Origin: Rhodohalobacter barkolensis
GTDB lineage: Bacteria; Bacteroidota; Rhodothermia; Balneolales; Balneolaceae
Assembly (NCBI RefSeq): GCF_002834295.1
Contig: NZ_PISP01000001.1
Span: 620,001-684,000 of the forward strand
DNA length: 64,000 nt
Reading direction: 5' to 3'
Position numbers and translations under genes: made by a program. The notes under the pieces are model-generated. The model was not told the origin of the DNA. It ran no database searches and saw only the letters and a list, made by a program, of their open reading frames with translations. Positions 52,642 to 61,400 of this stretch are shown here, in pieces. Within the stretch, counting starts at the first letter, position 1; each line of letters opens with the position of its first letter.

Positions 52642-54438
52642 GTGGATTCTCTAAAAAAACTGAATCAGTATTTAAGGGATTATAAAGGCACAATACTGCT
52701 TGGGGGGCTGTTTCTTACGGCGTCCAATTTCTTTCTTATCTGGATTCCTGTATTTATCAGACGAACAATGGATGAGGTGGAGCTCGTGGTAGATGACTAC
52801 TCCGGAGATTACACATCCGTTTTTGAGGTCCTGTTTAGCAGTGAGGCGGGTGTAGTTCTGGCTTACAACTCGTTGTTGCTCATCGGTACAGTTTTAATGT
52901 ACGGTATACTACTTTTTGCTACCCGCCAAACGCTCATCGTCAGCTCTAGAAAGATCGAATTTGATATTCGAAATCGGATCATAGCAAAGCTTTTCAAACT
53001 TCCCCAGCGTTATTTTGCCGCAAATAAATCGGGAGATGTTTATGTAAGAGCTACGGAAGATGTAGCCAGGGTTCGGGAGTATTTCGGTCCGGTGTTAATG
53101 TACACCATAAATACATTTACAAGGGCAGGGTTTATCATCACTATGATGATTATTGTAAATCCTGAGCTGACATTCTGGGCTCTTGTTCCGCTGCCATTTC
53201 TCTCTGCATTTGCCTATTGGGTAAGTGGATTTATTAACAAATATCAACTGATCATACAGGAACAGTACTCACGGGTTGCTGGCAGAGCTCAGGAAACCTT
53301 TAGCAGCATACGCCTGATAAAGGCATTTAATCGGGAGAATTATGAACAGGATCGTTTTGAAAAGATCAGCGACTCGTACCGTAAAAAGAAATTAAAGCTG
53401 GATTTGGTTGAGTCACTATTTCACCCAACCCTGAATTTACTGATTGGAACCTCAGTTGTTATTGTTGTATGGCAAGGTGGACTGATGGTGATTGATGACG
53501 TCATTACAGTTGGCAACATCGCTGAATTTGTAATTTATGTGGCTTATCTGACCTGGCCGGTTGCCTCTTTGGGATATACGGTAAACACCCTGCAAAAATC
53601 CTTGGCCTCATGGGAGAGAATTGACAAACTATTGACAGAGCCCATTGAGATAAAAGACGATAAGAATAGACTAAAGGATCAGAGTATAAGAGGAAAGATT
53701 CAGTTCAAAAATGTTAGCTTTAAATACCCCGGTGCAGACGAATTTGCTCTAAAAAATATTAATCTGACCATTAATTCCGGAGATAAAGTTGCTATTGTAG
53801 GTCGAACCGGGTCTGGAAAAACAACACTTGTAAACTTGATTCCCCGCCTGTTTGATCCCAGTGAAGGTGAAATTTTTATCGATGGGATAAATCTAAGAGA
53901 CTGGAATTTATCTCAACTCAGAGAGATTATTGGATATGTACCTCAGGAAACTTTTCTTTTCTCTACAACCATTAAAGAGAATATTGCATTTGGCGTAGAG
54001 AATGCTTCCATGAAGATGGTTGAAGACGCTGCTGACAGTGCTCAGGTTTTGGAGAATATTTTGGAATTTGAGAAAAAATTTGAGACAATGGTAGGTGAAC
54101 GGGGTATAACTCTTTCGGGTGGACAAAAACAGAGAACAGCGATTGCAAGAGCACTCATCAAAGATCCCAGAATAATTGTACTGGACGATTCTTTAAGCGC
54201 TGTAGATACAAATACGGAAGAAGCCATTTTAAAACATTTGAATGAAAAGCTTACCGGTAGAACTACAATCATGATTTCGCATCGAATATCTACAGTTAAA
54301 AACGCCGATATAATTTTTTATATTCAAGACGGTTCTATAATAGAACAAGGTTCTCATGATAAATTACTTGCAGAAAATGGGCACTATGCAAGAATGTATC
54401 AAAAACAACTACTCGAACAAGAATTAGCTCAGATTTAA
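52642..54438 (+). CDS. ABC half-exporter with degenerate Walker B glutamate
   Basis: 598 residues from a GTG. Six-helix transmembrane domain (~1-320) followed by an ATPase: Walker A 'VGRTGSGKTTL', Q-loop 'YVPQETFLFS', signature L491-S-G-G-Q495, and Walker B 'IIVLDDSLSAVD' with Asp516 where the catalytic Glu normally stands; H-loop 'MISHRIST' is intact. That Asp is typical of the non-hydrolysing subunit of heterodimeric exporters (TM287/288, BmrC/D type). The partner is most likely the half-exporter at 55800. Substrate unknown (lipid, drug or peptide). Confidence 0.92.
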   Translation: MDSLKKLNQYLRDYKGTILLGGLFLTASNFFLIWIPVFIRRTMDEVELVVDDYSGDYTSVFEVLFSSEAGVVLAYNSLLLIGTVLMYGILLFATRQTLIVSSRKIEFDIRNRIIAKLFKLPQRYFAANKSGDVYVRATEDVARVREYFGPVLMYTINTFTRAGFIITMMIIVNPELTFWALVPLPFLSAFAYWVSGFINKYQLIIQEQYSRVAGRAQETFSSIRLIKAFNRENYEQDRFEKISDSYRKKKLKLDLVESLFHPTLNLLIGTSVVIVVWQGGLMVIDDVITVGNIAEFVIYVAYLTWPVASLGYTVNTLQKSLASWERIDKLLTEPIEIKDDKNRLKDQSIRGKIQFKNVSFKYPGADEFALKNINLTINSGDKVAIVGRTGSGKTTLVNLIPRLFDPSEGEIFIDGINLRDWNLSQLREIIGYVPQETFLFSTTIKENIAFGVENASMKMVEDAADSAQVLENILEFEKKFETMVGERGITLSGGQKQRTAIARALIKDPRIIVLDDSLSAVDTNTEEAILKHLNEKLTGRTTIMISHRISTVKNADIIFYIQDGSIIEQGSHDKLLAENGHYARMYQKQLLEQELAQI

Positions 54439-54515
54439 AAATAATATAGAATGCTTAACAGGGTTCCTTTTGTTTGAATGGCAAAAGCCCTAAAAAACAC
54501 ACAGCGGGAGATACT

Positions 54516-55787
54516 ATGATCATTGTACCATTAGGTGTTGCATCTGCAACTCCAACAGCAACAAGACACCTATCATCAGTGGCACTATGGCGCGAAGGGG
54601 ATATTCACCTTTTCGATTGCGGTGAAAATGCACAGATGAGAATGCTTCAGGCAGGATTAAAAAGATCCAAAATTGAAAATATTTTTATATCTCATTTTGA
54701 CGTAGACCATTATTCCGGTTTAATCGGATTGATTTCTACACTTCAGCTTCAGCGAAGAGACCGGGATTTAACAGTTATTGGTCCAAAAGGCATAAAAGAG
54801 TTTTTAGAATTTAATTTTAAATTTGCAAACCTTGAGCTCAGTTTTGGAATCAATTATGTGGAGGTTGAAGAGGATATTGAATCCGAACGCGTTGTCGATA
54901 CAGAAGAATACTATGTTGAAGCCCGTCCGTTAAATCATACAAAGTTTTGTCTAGGATACCGTTTTCAGGAAAAAGATAAACCCGGAAAGGTAGATGCTGA
55001 GAAGGCAGAAAAACTGGGTATAACCGAGGACGAACAGTATAAAGCACTAAAGGCCGGTGAAGATGTAGAGCTGGAAGATGGTACGGTTATCAAATCTTAT
55101 GAGATTGTTGGTCATCCCAGACCCGGTGACAGTTTTGCTTACATCACAGATACGAAATACTGTCCGAACTCTGTGAAGCTCGCGATGAACACGAATATAC
55201 TTTATCACGAAGCAACCTTTAGCGAGAGTCTGGCTGATAAAGCTGCTGAAACAGGGCATTCAACTTCAAATGATGCTGCCCGTGTTGCAAATGAAGCTCA
55301 AACCAAGCTTTTGGTTATCAGTCATTTTTCAGCACGCTATACCAACCCATTTATTTTGTTACGTGAAGCGCGCGAGAAGTTTTTCCCGGCTTGGCTTGCT
55401 ACTGAACTGCGTCCAATCTTCACAAACCCAGCTCAGGAGAAAGGGATTGTTCAGCAAAAAGTCTATATCAAAGAAATTGACGACAGTAAGAGCAGCAGCT
55501 CCAAGGGAAGCAGCAGCGGCAGAAGTAGCCGTGGCAGTAGCGACCGGGGTAAGAAAAACTTCAGGAAACGGAAATCATCATCCGGTCGAGGAAGAAGTTC
55601 TGATCGCAGTAGCAGCAGCAATCGCAGAAGCAGAAGTGATCAGGGAAGAAAACGAAAGGATCGTTCAAGCAGGGATTATAGCGACAAACGTGACAGACGT
55701 GACCAAAATGACCAGAATGAGGGAACGTCAAGACCGCCAAAACACATTACTCCAAGAACACCTTTCGACGATTTCGACAGATTTTAA
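54516..55787 (+). CDS. rnz: Ribonuclease Z-like metallo-hydrolase with Arg/Ser-rich tail
   Basis: 423 residues from the ATG at 54516 (a TTG 42 nt upstream is less likely). The core (1-320) follows RNase Z: 'VPLGVASATPTATRHLSSVA', 'FDCGENAQMRML', a metal motif H60-F-D62-V-D64-H65, 'LNHTKFCLGYRF', 'SFAYITDTKY', 'HEATF', 'GHSTSNDAARVANEA' and 'VISHFSARY'. The usual motif is HxHxDH, so Asp62 replaces a zinc-binding His. The last ~100 residues are low-complexity Ser/Arg/Lys/Asp (many 'RSS', 'SDRG' units), ending 'PRTPFDDFDRF'. RNase Z makes tRNA 3' ends; the basic tail may hold RNA. The gene is placed between two ABC half-exporters. Confidence 0.87.
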   Translation: MIIVPLGVASATPTATRHLSSVALWREGDIHLFDCGENAQMRMLQAGLKRSKIENIFISHFDVDHYSGLIGLISTLQLQRRDRDLTVIGPKGIKEFLEFNFKFANLELSFGINYVEVEEDIESERVVDTEEYYVEARPLNHTKFCLGYRFQEKDKPGKVDAEKAEKLGITEDEQYKALKAGEDVELEDGTVIKSYEIVGHPRPGDSFAYITDTKYCPNSVKLAMNTNILYHEATFSESLADKAAETGHSTSNDAARVANEAQTKLLVISHFSARYTNPFILLREAREKFFPAWLATELRPIFTNPAQEKGIVQQKVYIKEIDDSKSSSSKGSSSGRSSRGSSDRGKKNFRKRKSSSGRGRSSDRSSSSNRRSRSDQGRKRKDRSSRDYSDKRDRRDQNDQNEGTSRPPKHITPRTPFDDFDRF

Positions 55788-55799
55788 AATCGAATTGAT

Positions 55800-57590
55800 T
55801 TGAGTAATAAACAGGACTCTAAAGCCGTCGATTCTGTATTGATTCGGCGGCTTTACTACTTTTTCCAACCCTATAAATGGTGGGCACTGCTAGCCATTGG
55901 CCTGACCCTGTCTGCCGCTTTTCTGGGTACGGTACGGCCTAAGCTTACACAAGTTGCCGTTGATGATTACATCTCTGTTGGAGATTACAACGGCTTGATG
56001 TGGATCATTGCCTTGCTTGGAATGGCTCTAATCGGGGAGTTCATCATTTTAGTGATGAATACTTACCTGACCCGTTGGTTCGGACAAGGGGCACTTTTCC
56101 GATTGCGTAATGCAGTTTTCGAAAAAATTCAATCTTTGCACGTCCAGTTTTTTGACAAAAATCCCATTGGCCGCCTTATCACTCGTACAACCAGTGATAT
56201 TGAAGCACTGAGTGAGTTGCTATCTGATGGCATTGTTAACATGATCGGTGATCTGTTCAGGATCTTCTTTATTCTCTATTTCATGTTGATGATGAGTTGG
56301 GAACTCACCATTATTGCTATTCTTGTTTTGCCAATTTTATTTTATTCAACTTTTTGGTTTAAGGGGAAAGTACGATCTGCTTTTTTAGAGGTAAGAGATC
56401 AAATTGCCCGGCTCAATTCATTTGTTCAGGAGCATATCAGTGGCATGGCTGTTGTTCAGCTATTCAATCGTGAAAAGAAACAGAAAAATAGATTCCGTTC
56501 GATAAATGCAGAGCATAAAGATGCTCACATTCAAACCATCTTTTACTTTTCAATCTTTTGGCCTGTTGTAGAGGTATTAGCAAGTTTGGCCATGGCATTG
56601 GTTGTTTGGTACGGTGGAGCGAGAGCTTTAATGGATGAGGTATCATTCGGTGTACTGTTGGCCTTCATTCAATATGTTCGGCAGTTTTTCAATCCAATTA
56701 GAGGATTGTCGGAAAAATACAATACGCTTCAATCTGCATTGGCCTCATCAGAACGGATTTTTGATGTTTTGGATACAGAAAATCAGGTTGATGAATCGGA
56801 TACACCTGACCATATCAAAGAGATTAAAGGCAGAATTGATTTTAAGAACGTTTGGTTTTCGTACAATAAAGATGACGAGACTATCCTAAAAGATGTCACT
56901 TTTTCTGCAAAACCCGGTGAGTCACTCGCCATAGTTGGTGCAACCGGTGCAGGAAAGTCTACAATTATCAATTTGCTCATGAGATATTACGACATCGAAG
57001 AAGGAGAAATACTTCTTGATGGTCATAATATTAAAAATCTATCGCTCGAGGATCTGCGCAAAAACTTTGGATTGGTACTGCAGGATAATGCTCTTTTTTC
57101 CGGAACAGTTTTAGAAAACATTACGCTTGGAAATAAGAATATTTCCAGAGAAGATGTTATCAAGGCTTCCAAAGAGGTGGATAGTCATCATTTTATATCA
57201 AAACTACCCGGTGGTTATGATTACGTTCTGAATGAACGGGGAGCCTCTCTTTCAATGGGGCAGAGACAGCTTATTTGCTTTGTTCGTGCGATGGTTTATG
57301 ATCCAAAAATTCTTATTCTGGATGAAGCCACCTCAAGTGTGGATTCTGAAACTGAAGAATTGGTTTCCAAAGCGTGTGAGAAAATGATGCAAGGACGAAC
57401 ATCCATTGTAATTGCTCACCGGTTATCTACCATTAGAGGAGCTGATAAAATTTTGGTGATGCACAAAGGAAAAATAAGGGAGAAAGGATCCCATAAAGCC
57501 TTGATAGGCAAGGAAGATGGAATCTATCGAAAACTTTATGAGTTACAATATAGAGATCAGGATATTCCATCAACAGATAGTGTTGCATGA
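55800..57590 (+). CDS. ABC half-exporter, catalytically complete partner
   Basis: 596 residues from a TTG 12 nt after the rnz stop. Transmembrane domain ~1-330, then an ATPase with Walker A 'VGATGAGKSTI', Q-loop 'LVLQDNALFS', signature L484-S-M-G-Q488 (Met in place of the usual Gly) and Walker B 'ILILDEATSSVD' with catalytic Glu509; H-loop 'VIAHRLST'. With the subunit at 52642 it would form one canonical site (this Walker B with the other's LSGGQ) and one degenerate site (the other's Asp516 with this LSMGQ), a pattern known from heterodimeric exporters. Confidence 0.92.
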   Translation: MSNKQDSKAVDSVLIRRLYYFFQPYKWWALLAIGLTLSAAFLGTVRPKLTQVAVDDYISVGDYNGLMWIIALLGMALIGEFIILVMNTYLTRWFGQGALFRLRNAVFEKIQSLHVQFFDKNPIGRLITRTTSDIEALSELLSDGIVNMIGDLFRIFFILYFMLMMSWELTIIAILVLPILFYSTFWFKGKVRSAFLEVRDQIARLNSFVQEHISGMAVVQLFNREKKQKNRFRSINAEHKDAHIQTIFYFSIFWPVVEVLASLAMALVVWYGGARALMDEVSFGVLLAFIQYVRQFFNPIRGLSEKYNTLQSALASSERIFDVLDTENQVDESDTPDHIKEIKGRIDFKNVWFSYNKDDETILKDVTFSAKPGESLAIVGATGAGKSTIINLLMRYYDIEEGEILLDGHNIKNLSLEDLRKNFGLVLQDNALFSGTVLENITLGNKNISREDVIKASKEVDSHHFISKLPGGYDYVLNERGASLSMGQRQLICFVRAMVYDPKILILDEATSSVDSETEELVSKACEKMMQGRTSIVIAHRLSTIRGADKILVMHKGKIREKGSHKALIGKEDGIYRKLYELQYRDQDIPSTDSVA

Positions 57591-57644
57591 ATGCCGGTAA
57601 AAGGAGATTTTTAAGTAACAAACAACTATTTAAGGAGACCGATT

Positions 57645-57896
57645 ATGGAAAATGTAAAAAAACTAGAGAAAGAACTGAAAGACGTCATTGAAAAAGAGAA
57701 AGAAGCGCTTAATGAGGCTTATGATGATCTGGTAATTAAATTGCAAAAAGAAAGAGATCGTCTGCAAAAAGACCTCAGAAAAGAGTATAAACAAGCGAAG
57801 AAGTATGTGAAAAAGAATCCTGAAGTTAGTCTGGGAACGGCTCTGGCCGGCGGATTGATTGCAGGAGTTATCATTGCTAAAATTTTAAACAGATAA
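57645..57896 (+). CDS. Small coiled-coil membrane-anchored protein (DUF883/YqjD-like layout)
   Basis: 83 residues: a charged coiled coil (~1-58, 'KLEKELKDVIEKEKEALNEA') followed by 'KKNPEVSLGTALAGGLIAGVIIAKIL', a C-terminal Gly-rich anchor. The layout matches ElaB/YqjD/DUF883 proteins that tether ribosomes to the inner membrane in E. coli; that link is only structural. A clear AAGGAGA Shine-Dalgarno (57632-57638) precedes the ATG. It is 7 nt before prfB. Confidence 0.7.
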   Translation: MENVKKLEKELKDVIEKEKEALNEAYDDLVIKLQKERDRLQKDLRKEYKQAKKYVKKNPEVSLGTALAGGLIAGVIIAKILNR

Positions 57897-57903
57897 TTCA
57901 GTA

Positions 57904-59029
57904 ATGGAGAACATCCAGTTAGATAAATTGAATTCCCTATTTGAGCGGCTCGATACGCTCAGGGGGTACCTTTGACTACGATAAACGAAAAGTTCGGGTA
58001 ATAGAGCTGCAAGAACAAACCCAGGATCCTGAATTCTGGAATGATCCCGATAAAGCTCAGCAGATTATGCAGGAGCTGGACAGGGAAAAAAGTCTTGTAG
58101 AAAAGTGGGACGAACTGGATGAACTCCGTGAAAGTATTCGTGTTTTTCTCCAATTTCTAGATGAGGGCGAAGATGTTCAGGATGATCTTCGGGCCGAGGT
58201 AGAAACGTTCCGTAAAAAACTTGAAGATCTGGAGCTTCAAAATATGCTCAGCGGTGAGGATGATCATCGTAATGCAATTATGACATTCAATCCGGGAGCC
58301 GGGGGTACAGAAAGCCAGGACTGGGCTCAGATGCTATTTAGAATGTACACCCGCTGGGCAGAAAGCAAAGGCTATAAAGTTTCTGTTGTTGAATACCAGG
58401 ATGGTGATGTAGCCGGATTAAAAAGTGCTACGATTGAAGTTTCCGGACCCAATGCTTACGGATATCTTAAATCCGAAAGCGGCACACACCGATTGGTACG
58501 TATTTCTCCTTTCGACAGTAATTCCCGCCGGCATACATCATTCAGTTCAGTTTTTGTGTCGCCTATCATAGATGATACGATTGAAGTAAATCTGAACGAC
58601 TCTGACATTGAACTGCAACGCTTTCACGCAAGTGGTGCGGGTGGTCAGAATGTGAATAAAGTGGAAACCGGAGTTCGATTGGTTTGGACCGGAAAACTCA
58701 GTGACGGGTCAGAAGAGAGGGTTGTTGCGGAGTGCCAGCAGGAACGTTCACAGCTTCAAAACCGTGAAAAAGCATTGGTTATGCTAAAATCTAAGGTGTA
58801 TGAGCTCGAAAAACAGATTAAGGAGAAGGAGAAGCAAAAACTGGAAGACTCCAAAAGCAGTAATGAATGGGGTTCTCAAATCCGTTCATATGTATTTCAC
58901 CCATATAACATGGTAAAAGATCACCGTACGAATTATGAAACCGGTGACGTGCAAGGGGTGATGGATGGAGATCTGGATGAGTTTATGAAAGCATATCTGT
59001 TGGCCACCAACATTGGGGAAGCGGCATGA
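57904..59029 (+). CDS. prfB: Peptide chain release factor 2, with programmed +1 frameshift
   Basis: Reading from the ATG at 57904, 23 codons run to an in-frame TGA at 57973-57975; the context AGGGGG-TAC-CTT-TGA-C is the classic prfB slip site (internal Shine-Dalgarno, CTT slippery codon). A +1 shift at CTT resumes at GAC (57974) and continues to 59029, giving a full RF2 (~374 residues). The stop-reading tripeptide SPF ('RISPFDSNSRR') and the catalytic GGQ ('SGAGGQNVNK') are present. Low RF2 delays termination at UGA and favours the shift, so RF2 controls its own synthesis. It overlaps coaE by 4 nt. Confidence 0.97.
57961..57976 (+). promoter_or_regulatory. prfB programmed frameshift site
   Basis: AGGGGGTACCTTTGAC: internal Shine-Dalgarno-like AGGGGG, 3-nt spacer, CTT slippery codon, TGA stop and the termination-weakening C after it. 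It is nearly the same as the E. coli site. Confidence 0.95.
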
Positions 59030-59634
59030 TTGTAGCCGGGGTAACCGGAGGCATAGGTTCAGGAAAGAGTACACTATGCAAGGTGTGGGAATCACTTGGC
59101 GCAAAGGTGATATATGCTGATGATCTGGCCAAACAGTTGATGGTTGAGGATGAAGAGGTAGTTGCCAAACTAAAAGAGATTTTTGGCAAGGATACTTATA
59201 AAAATGATGGTTCTCTCAATAAAACTCATCTGATTAACGAAGCTTTTCAAAAAGGAAGGGTAGAGGAGTTGAACAGTGTGGTTCATCCGGCTGTAGCACG
59301 GAAATTTCAAGAGATCCGTATTCAAACTGAGAAAACTGAAACAAAAGTCTTGGTTAAAGAGGCGGCTTTGTTACTCAATGAAGGGCGACCTAAAGATTTG
59401 GACGTTGTGATTTTGGTACTGTCACCGAAGGAAGAACAGATTAATCGGGTTAAGAAAAGAGACAGCGTTGAAAAAAAAGATGTTTTGGAGAGAATGAATA
59501 AGCAACCTGACTTTGAAAAATTAAAAAGTTATGCCGATTATATCATCACAAATGATGGTACGCTTAAAGAGTTTAAATTAAAATCAAAAGAGCTTTATTT
59601 AAAAGTATTGGAAGACTATCGGGATAATGTGTAA
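59026..59634 (+). CDS. coaE: Dephospho-CoA kinase
   Basis: 202 residues. P-loop 'VTGGIGSGKSTLCKVWESLG', followed by 'VIYADDLAKQLM' and 'VVHPAVARKFQE', all typical of CoaE, and 'EAALLLNEG' near 120. It phosphorylates the 3'-OH of dephospho-CoA, the last step of CoA synthesis. The start overlaps the prfB stop (ATGA). Confidence 0.95.
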   Translation: MIVAGVTGGIGSGKSTLCKVWESLGAKVIYADDLAKQLMVEDEEVVAKLKEIFGKDTYKNDGSLNKTHLINEAFQKGRVEELNSVVHPAVARKFQEIRIQTEKTETKVLVKEAALLLNEGRPKDLDVVILVLSPKEEQINRVKKRDSVEKKDVLERMNKQPDFEKLKSYADYIITNDGTLKEFKLKSKELYLKVLEDYRDNV

Positions 59635-59689
59635 TTCGCACAACTTCTAAGATACTTTTAGGGAAAGTGCAAAATTGAGTGTTGTTGCT

Positions 59690-60727
59690 ATGGAATCTAC
59701 GTCTACCGCTAAATCCAGGAAACTGGTTACACTGGATGAGTATATCATTCAGGCACAAAATAAATTCCCCGGGGCCACAGGAGAACTTTCTCAGCTTTTG
59801 AGGGATATTGGCCTTGCAGCTAAAATCATATCCCGGGAAGTAAACAAAGCCGGGATTACTAATTTACTCGGAGTGGACGGGTCTACAAATGTGCACGGTG
59901 AATCTGTAAAACGATTAGACTTATTTGCTGATCAGCAGCTTATTTCCGCGCTTGACAGGTCTATGATTACCTGTATGGTAATATCGGAAGAAAATGACGG
60001 GATCGTTCGATTAAATAGTGAAGGCGGCAAATATATTGTCTATATGGATCCTTTAGACGGATCCTCAAATATCGACGTAAATGTTTCGATTGGGAGTATT
60101 TTTTCAATCTACATGCGTCAGCCCCGATTTGATAAAAAACTCGTAGAAGATGACGCATTACAACCCGGAATACGACAGGTAGCAGCCGGGTACGTTTTGT
60201 ACGGATCGAGCACTATAATGGTTTATACCACTGGCTTGGGAGTAAGCTCTTTTACGCTCGATCCAAGTATTGGTGAATTTATTCTCTCCGAAGATGATTT
60301 TAAAATTCCGGAATGCGGTAATATATACAGTATTAATGAGGGGAGTTATAATTCCTGGGCCGACGGGTTAAAAAAGTATATCAAGTATTGTCAGGTTGAG
60401 GATGAAGAAACGAATCGGCCTTATACAGCTCGATATATCGGATCTATGGTGGCTGACTTGCACAGAACTCTGATCAAAGGCGGAATTTTTATCTATCCGG
60501 CAAGCACTCGTTATCCAAACGGAAAGTTAAGGTTGATGTATGAGTGTAATCCGCTGAGTTTTATTATTGAACAGGCAGGGGGTATGGCAATTGATGGAAA
60601 AAAACGAATAATGGAGAAGCAACCGACATCCATACATCAGAGAATTCCGATCTACATCGGTTCTCCCGACAATGTGAAAAAAGTGAAAGAACTTCTCGAT
60701 CAACACGAAAATAAAGAGTCAGTTTAG
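59690..60727 (+). CDS. fbp: Fructose-1,6-bisphosphatase class I
   Basis: 345 residues from the ATG at 59690 (a TTG 15 nt earlier is possible). Metal-site motifs 'VISEENDG', 'YMDPLDGSSNIDVNVSIG' and the sugar-binding 'TARYIGSMVADLHRTLIKGG', 'YPNGKLRLMYECNPLSFIIEQAGG' (shown in parts) are class I FBPase. It makes fructose 6-phosphate in gluconeogenesis. It lies 55 nt after coaE. Confidence 0.95.
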   Translation: MESTSTAKSRKLVTLDEYIIQAQNKFPGATGELSQLLRDIGLAAKIISREVNKAGITNLLGVDGSTNVHGESVKRLDLFADQQLISALDRSMITCMVISEENDGIVRLNSEGGKYIVYMDPLDGSSNIDVNVSIGSIFSIYMRQPRFDKKLVEDDALQPGIRQVAAGYVLYGSSTIMVYTTGLGVSSFTLDPSIGEFILSEDDFKIPECGNIYSINEGSYNSWADGLKKYIKYCQVEDEETNRPYTARYIGSMVADLHRTLIKGGIFIYPASTRYPNGKLRLMYECNPLSFIIEQAGGMAIDGKKRIMEKQPTSIHQRIPIYIGSPDNVKKVKELLDQHENKESV

Positions 60728-60748
60728 ATACCTTAATTCCATGCTATC

Positions 60749-61258
60749 TTATTGAGGACTATCAAGAGAATATTCAATCATCATTCCTTCACGGATATCG
60801 TGGTTCAGTGTGAATCCGGCATTGACTTCTACGACATACTTAGCCGGTGTTTCTGAGACGATATTTTCGTGGGAATATGGTGATGTATTACGATGTATTC
60901 GAACTATTTCCATTTCTGAATTTACGAAGAGAATATCCAGAGAGAGAGGGGTATTTGCCATCCAGAAACTTCGCGGCGTTTCATCATCAAAAATAAAAAG
61001 CATTCCTGCATCTTCAGGCATGTTTTGAACATTCATTAATCCTTCGCTTCTGCTATTATCATCATCTGCAATGGCAGACCGGACAGTTACAATTTCCTGT
61101 TCGGATGAATCCAGAAAAGTAACCGTAGCAGTATAATCCAACTGTCGAGATTCCGATTGTTCTGATTGTTCATTTCCTTTGCCATTACAAGCTGCAACTA
61201 AAAGGGACAGTATCAGTAGGCTGTATCGAAGCATATATATTTTATTTTTGATGTTCAT
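60749..61258 (-). CDS. DUF192 lipoprotein
   Basis: 169 residues from the ATG at 61258; a second ATG at 61234 gives a more compact signal. Lipobox 'LSLLVAAC'. The DUF192 core is clear: 'RSEGLMNVQNMPEDAGMLFI', 'FWMANTPLSLDILFVNSE', 'YVVEVNAGFTLNHDIREGM'. Function unknown; DUF192 proteins are small beta domains in the periplasm or outside the cell. It converges on fbp and diverges from rimP. Confidence 0.88.
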   Translation of the reverse strand: MNIKNKIYMLRYSLLILSLLVAACNGKGNEQSEQSESRQLDYTATVTFLDSSEQEIVTVRSAIADDDNSRSEGLMNVQNMPEDAGMLFIFDDETPRSFWMANTPLSLDILFVNSEMEIVRIHRNTSPYSHENIVSETPAKYVVEVNAGFTLNHDIREGMMIEYSLDSPQ

Positions 61259-61345
61259 AAAGCTCTGAATAGTACATCTTAAGAGGTGAATTCTCAAGTT
61301 TTATTAGTTGGTTTTTTCAACAATTAAGGTTAATTTTCAGATCTG

Positions 61346-61380
61346 AAAAGTGAGCGCCAGAAGGCCCTCACTTTTTTTTG
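61346..61380 (+). terminator. Terminator-like hairpin in the rimP-nusA-infB leader
   Basis: Stem AAAAGTGAG (61346-61354) with CTCACTTTT (61367-61375), plus an inner GCC/GGC pair around an AGAA loop, followed by T8. It lies 21 nt before the rimP ATG and after the DUF192 promoter side. Because no plus-strand gene ends just before it, it may be a regulated attenuator of the operon rather than the end of an upstream gene; the fbp terminator alternative is far (620 nt). Confidence 0.8.
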
Positions 61381-61400
61381 TACTCAGATTTAAGCTTTTT

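Noticed and set aside
55270-55803. 177-codon plus-strand frame overlapping the end of rnz in another frame
   Set aside because: It exists because the Ser/Arg-rich repeat of rnz stays open when shifted; the Ala/Glu/Val-rich product has no start context, and rnz is the real frame.
57973-57975. In-frame TGA in prfB as a sequencing error or pseudogene mutation
   Set aside because: The flanking sequence is the known programmed frameshift signal, so the stop is functional and expected.
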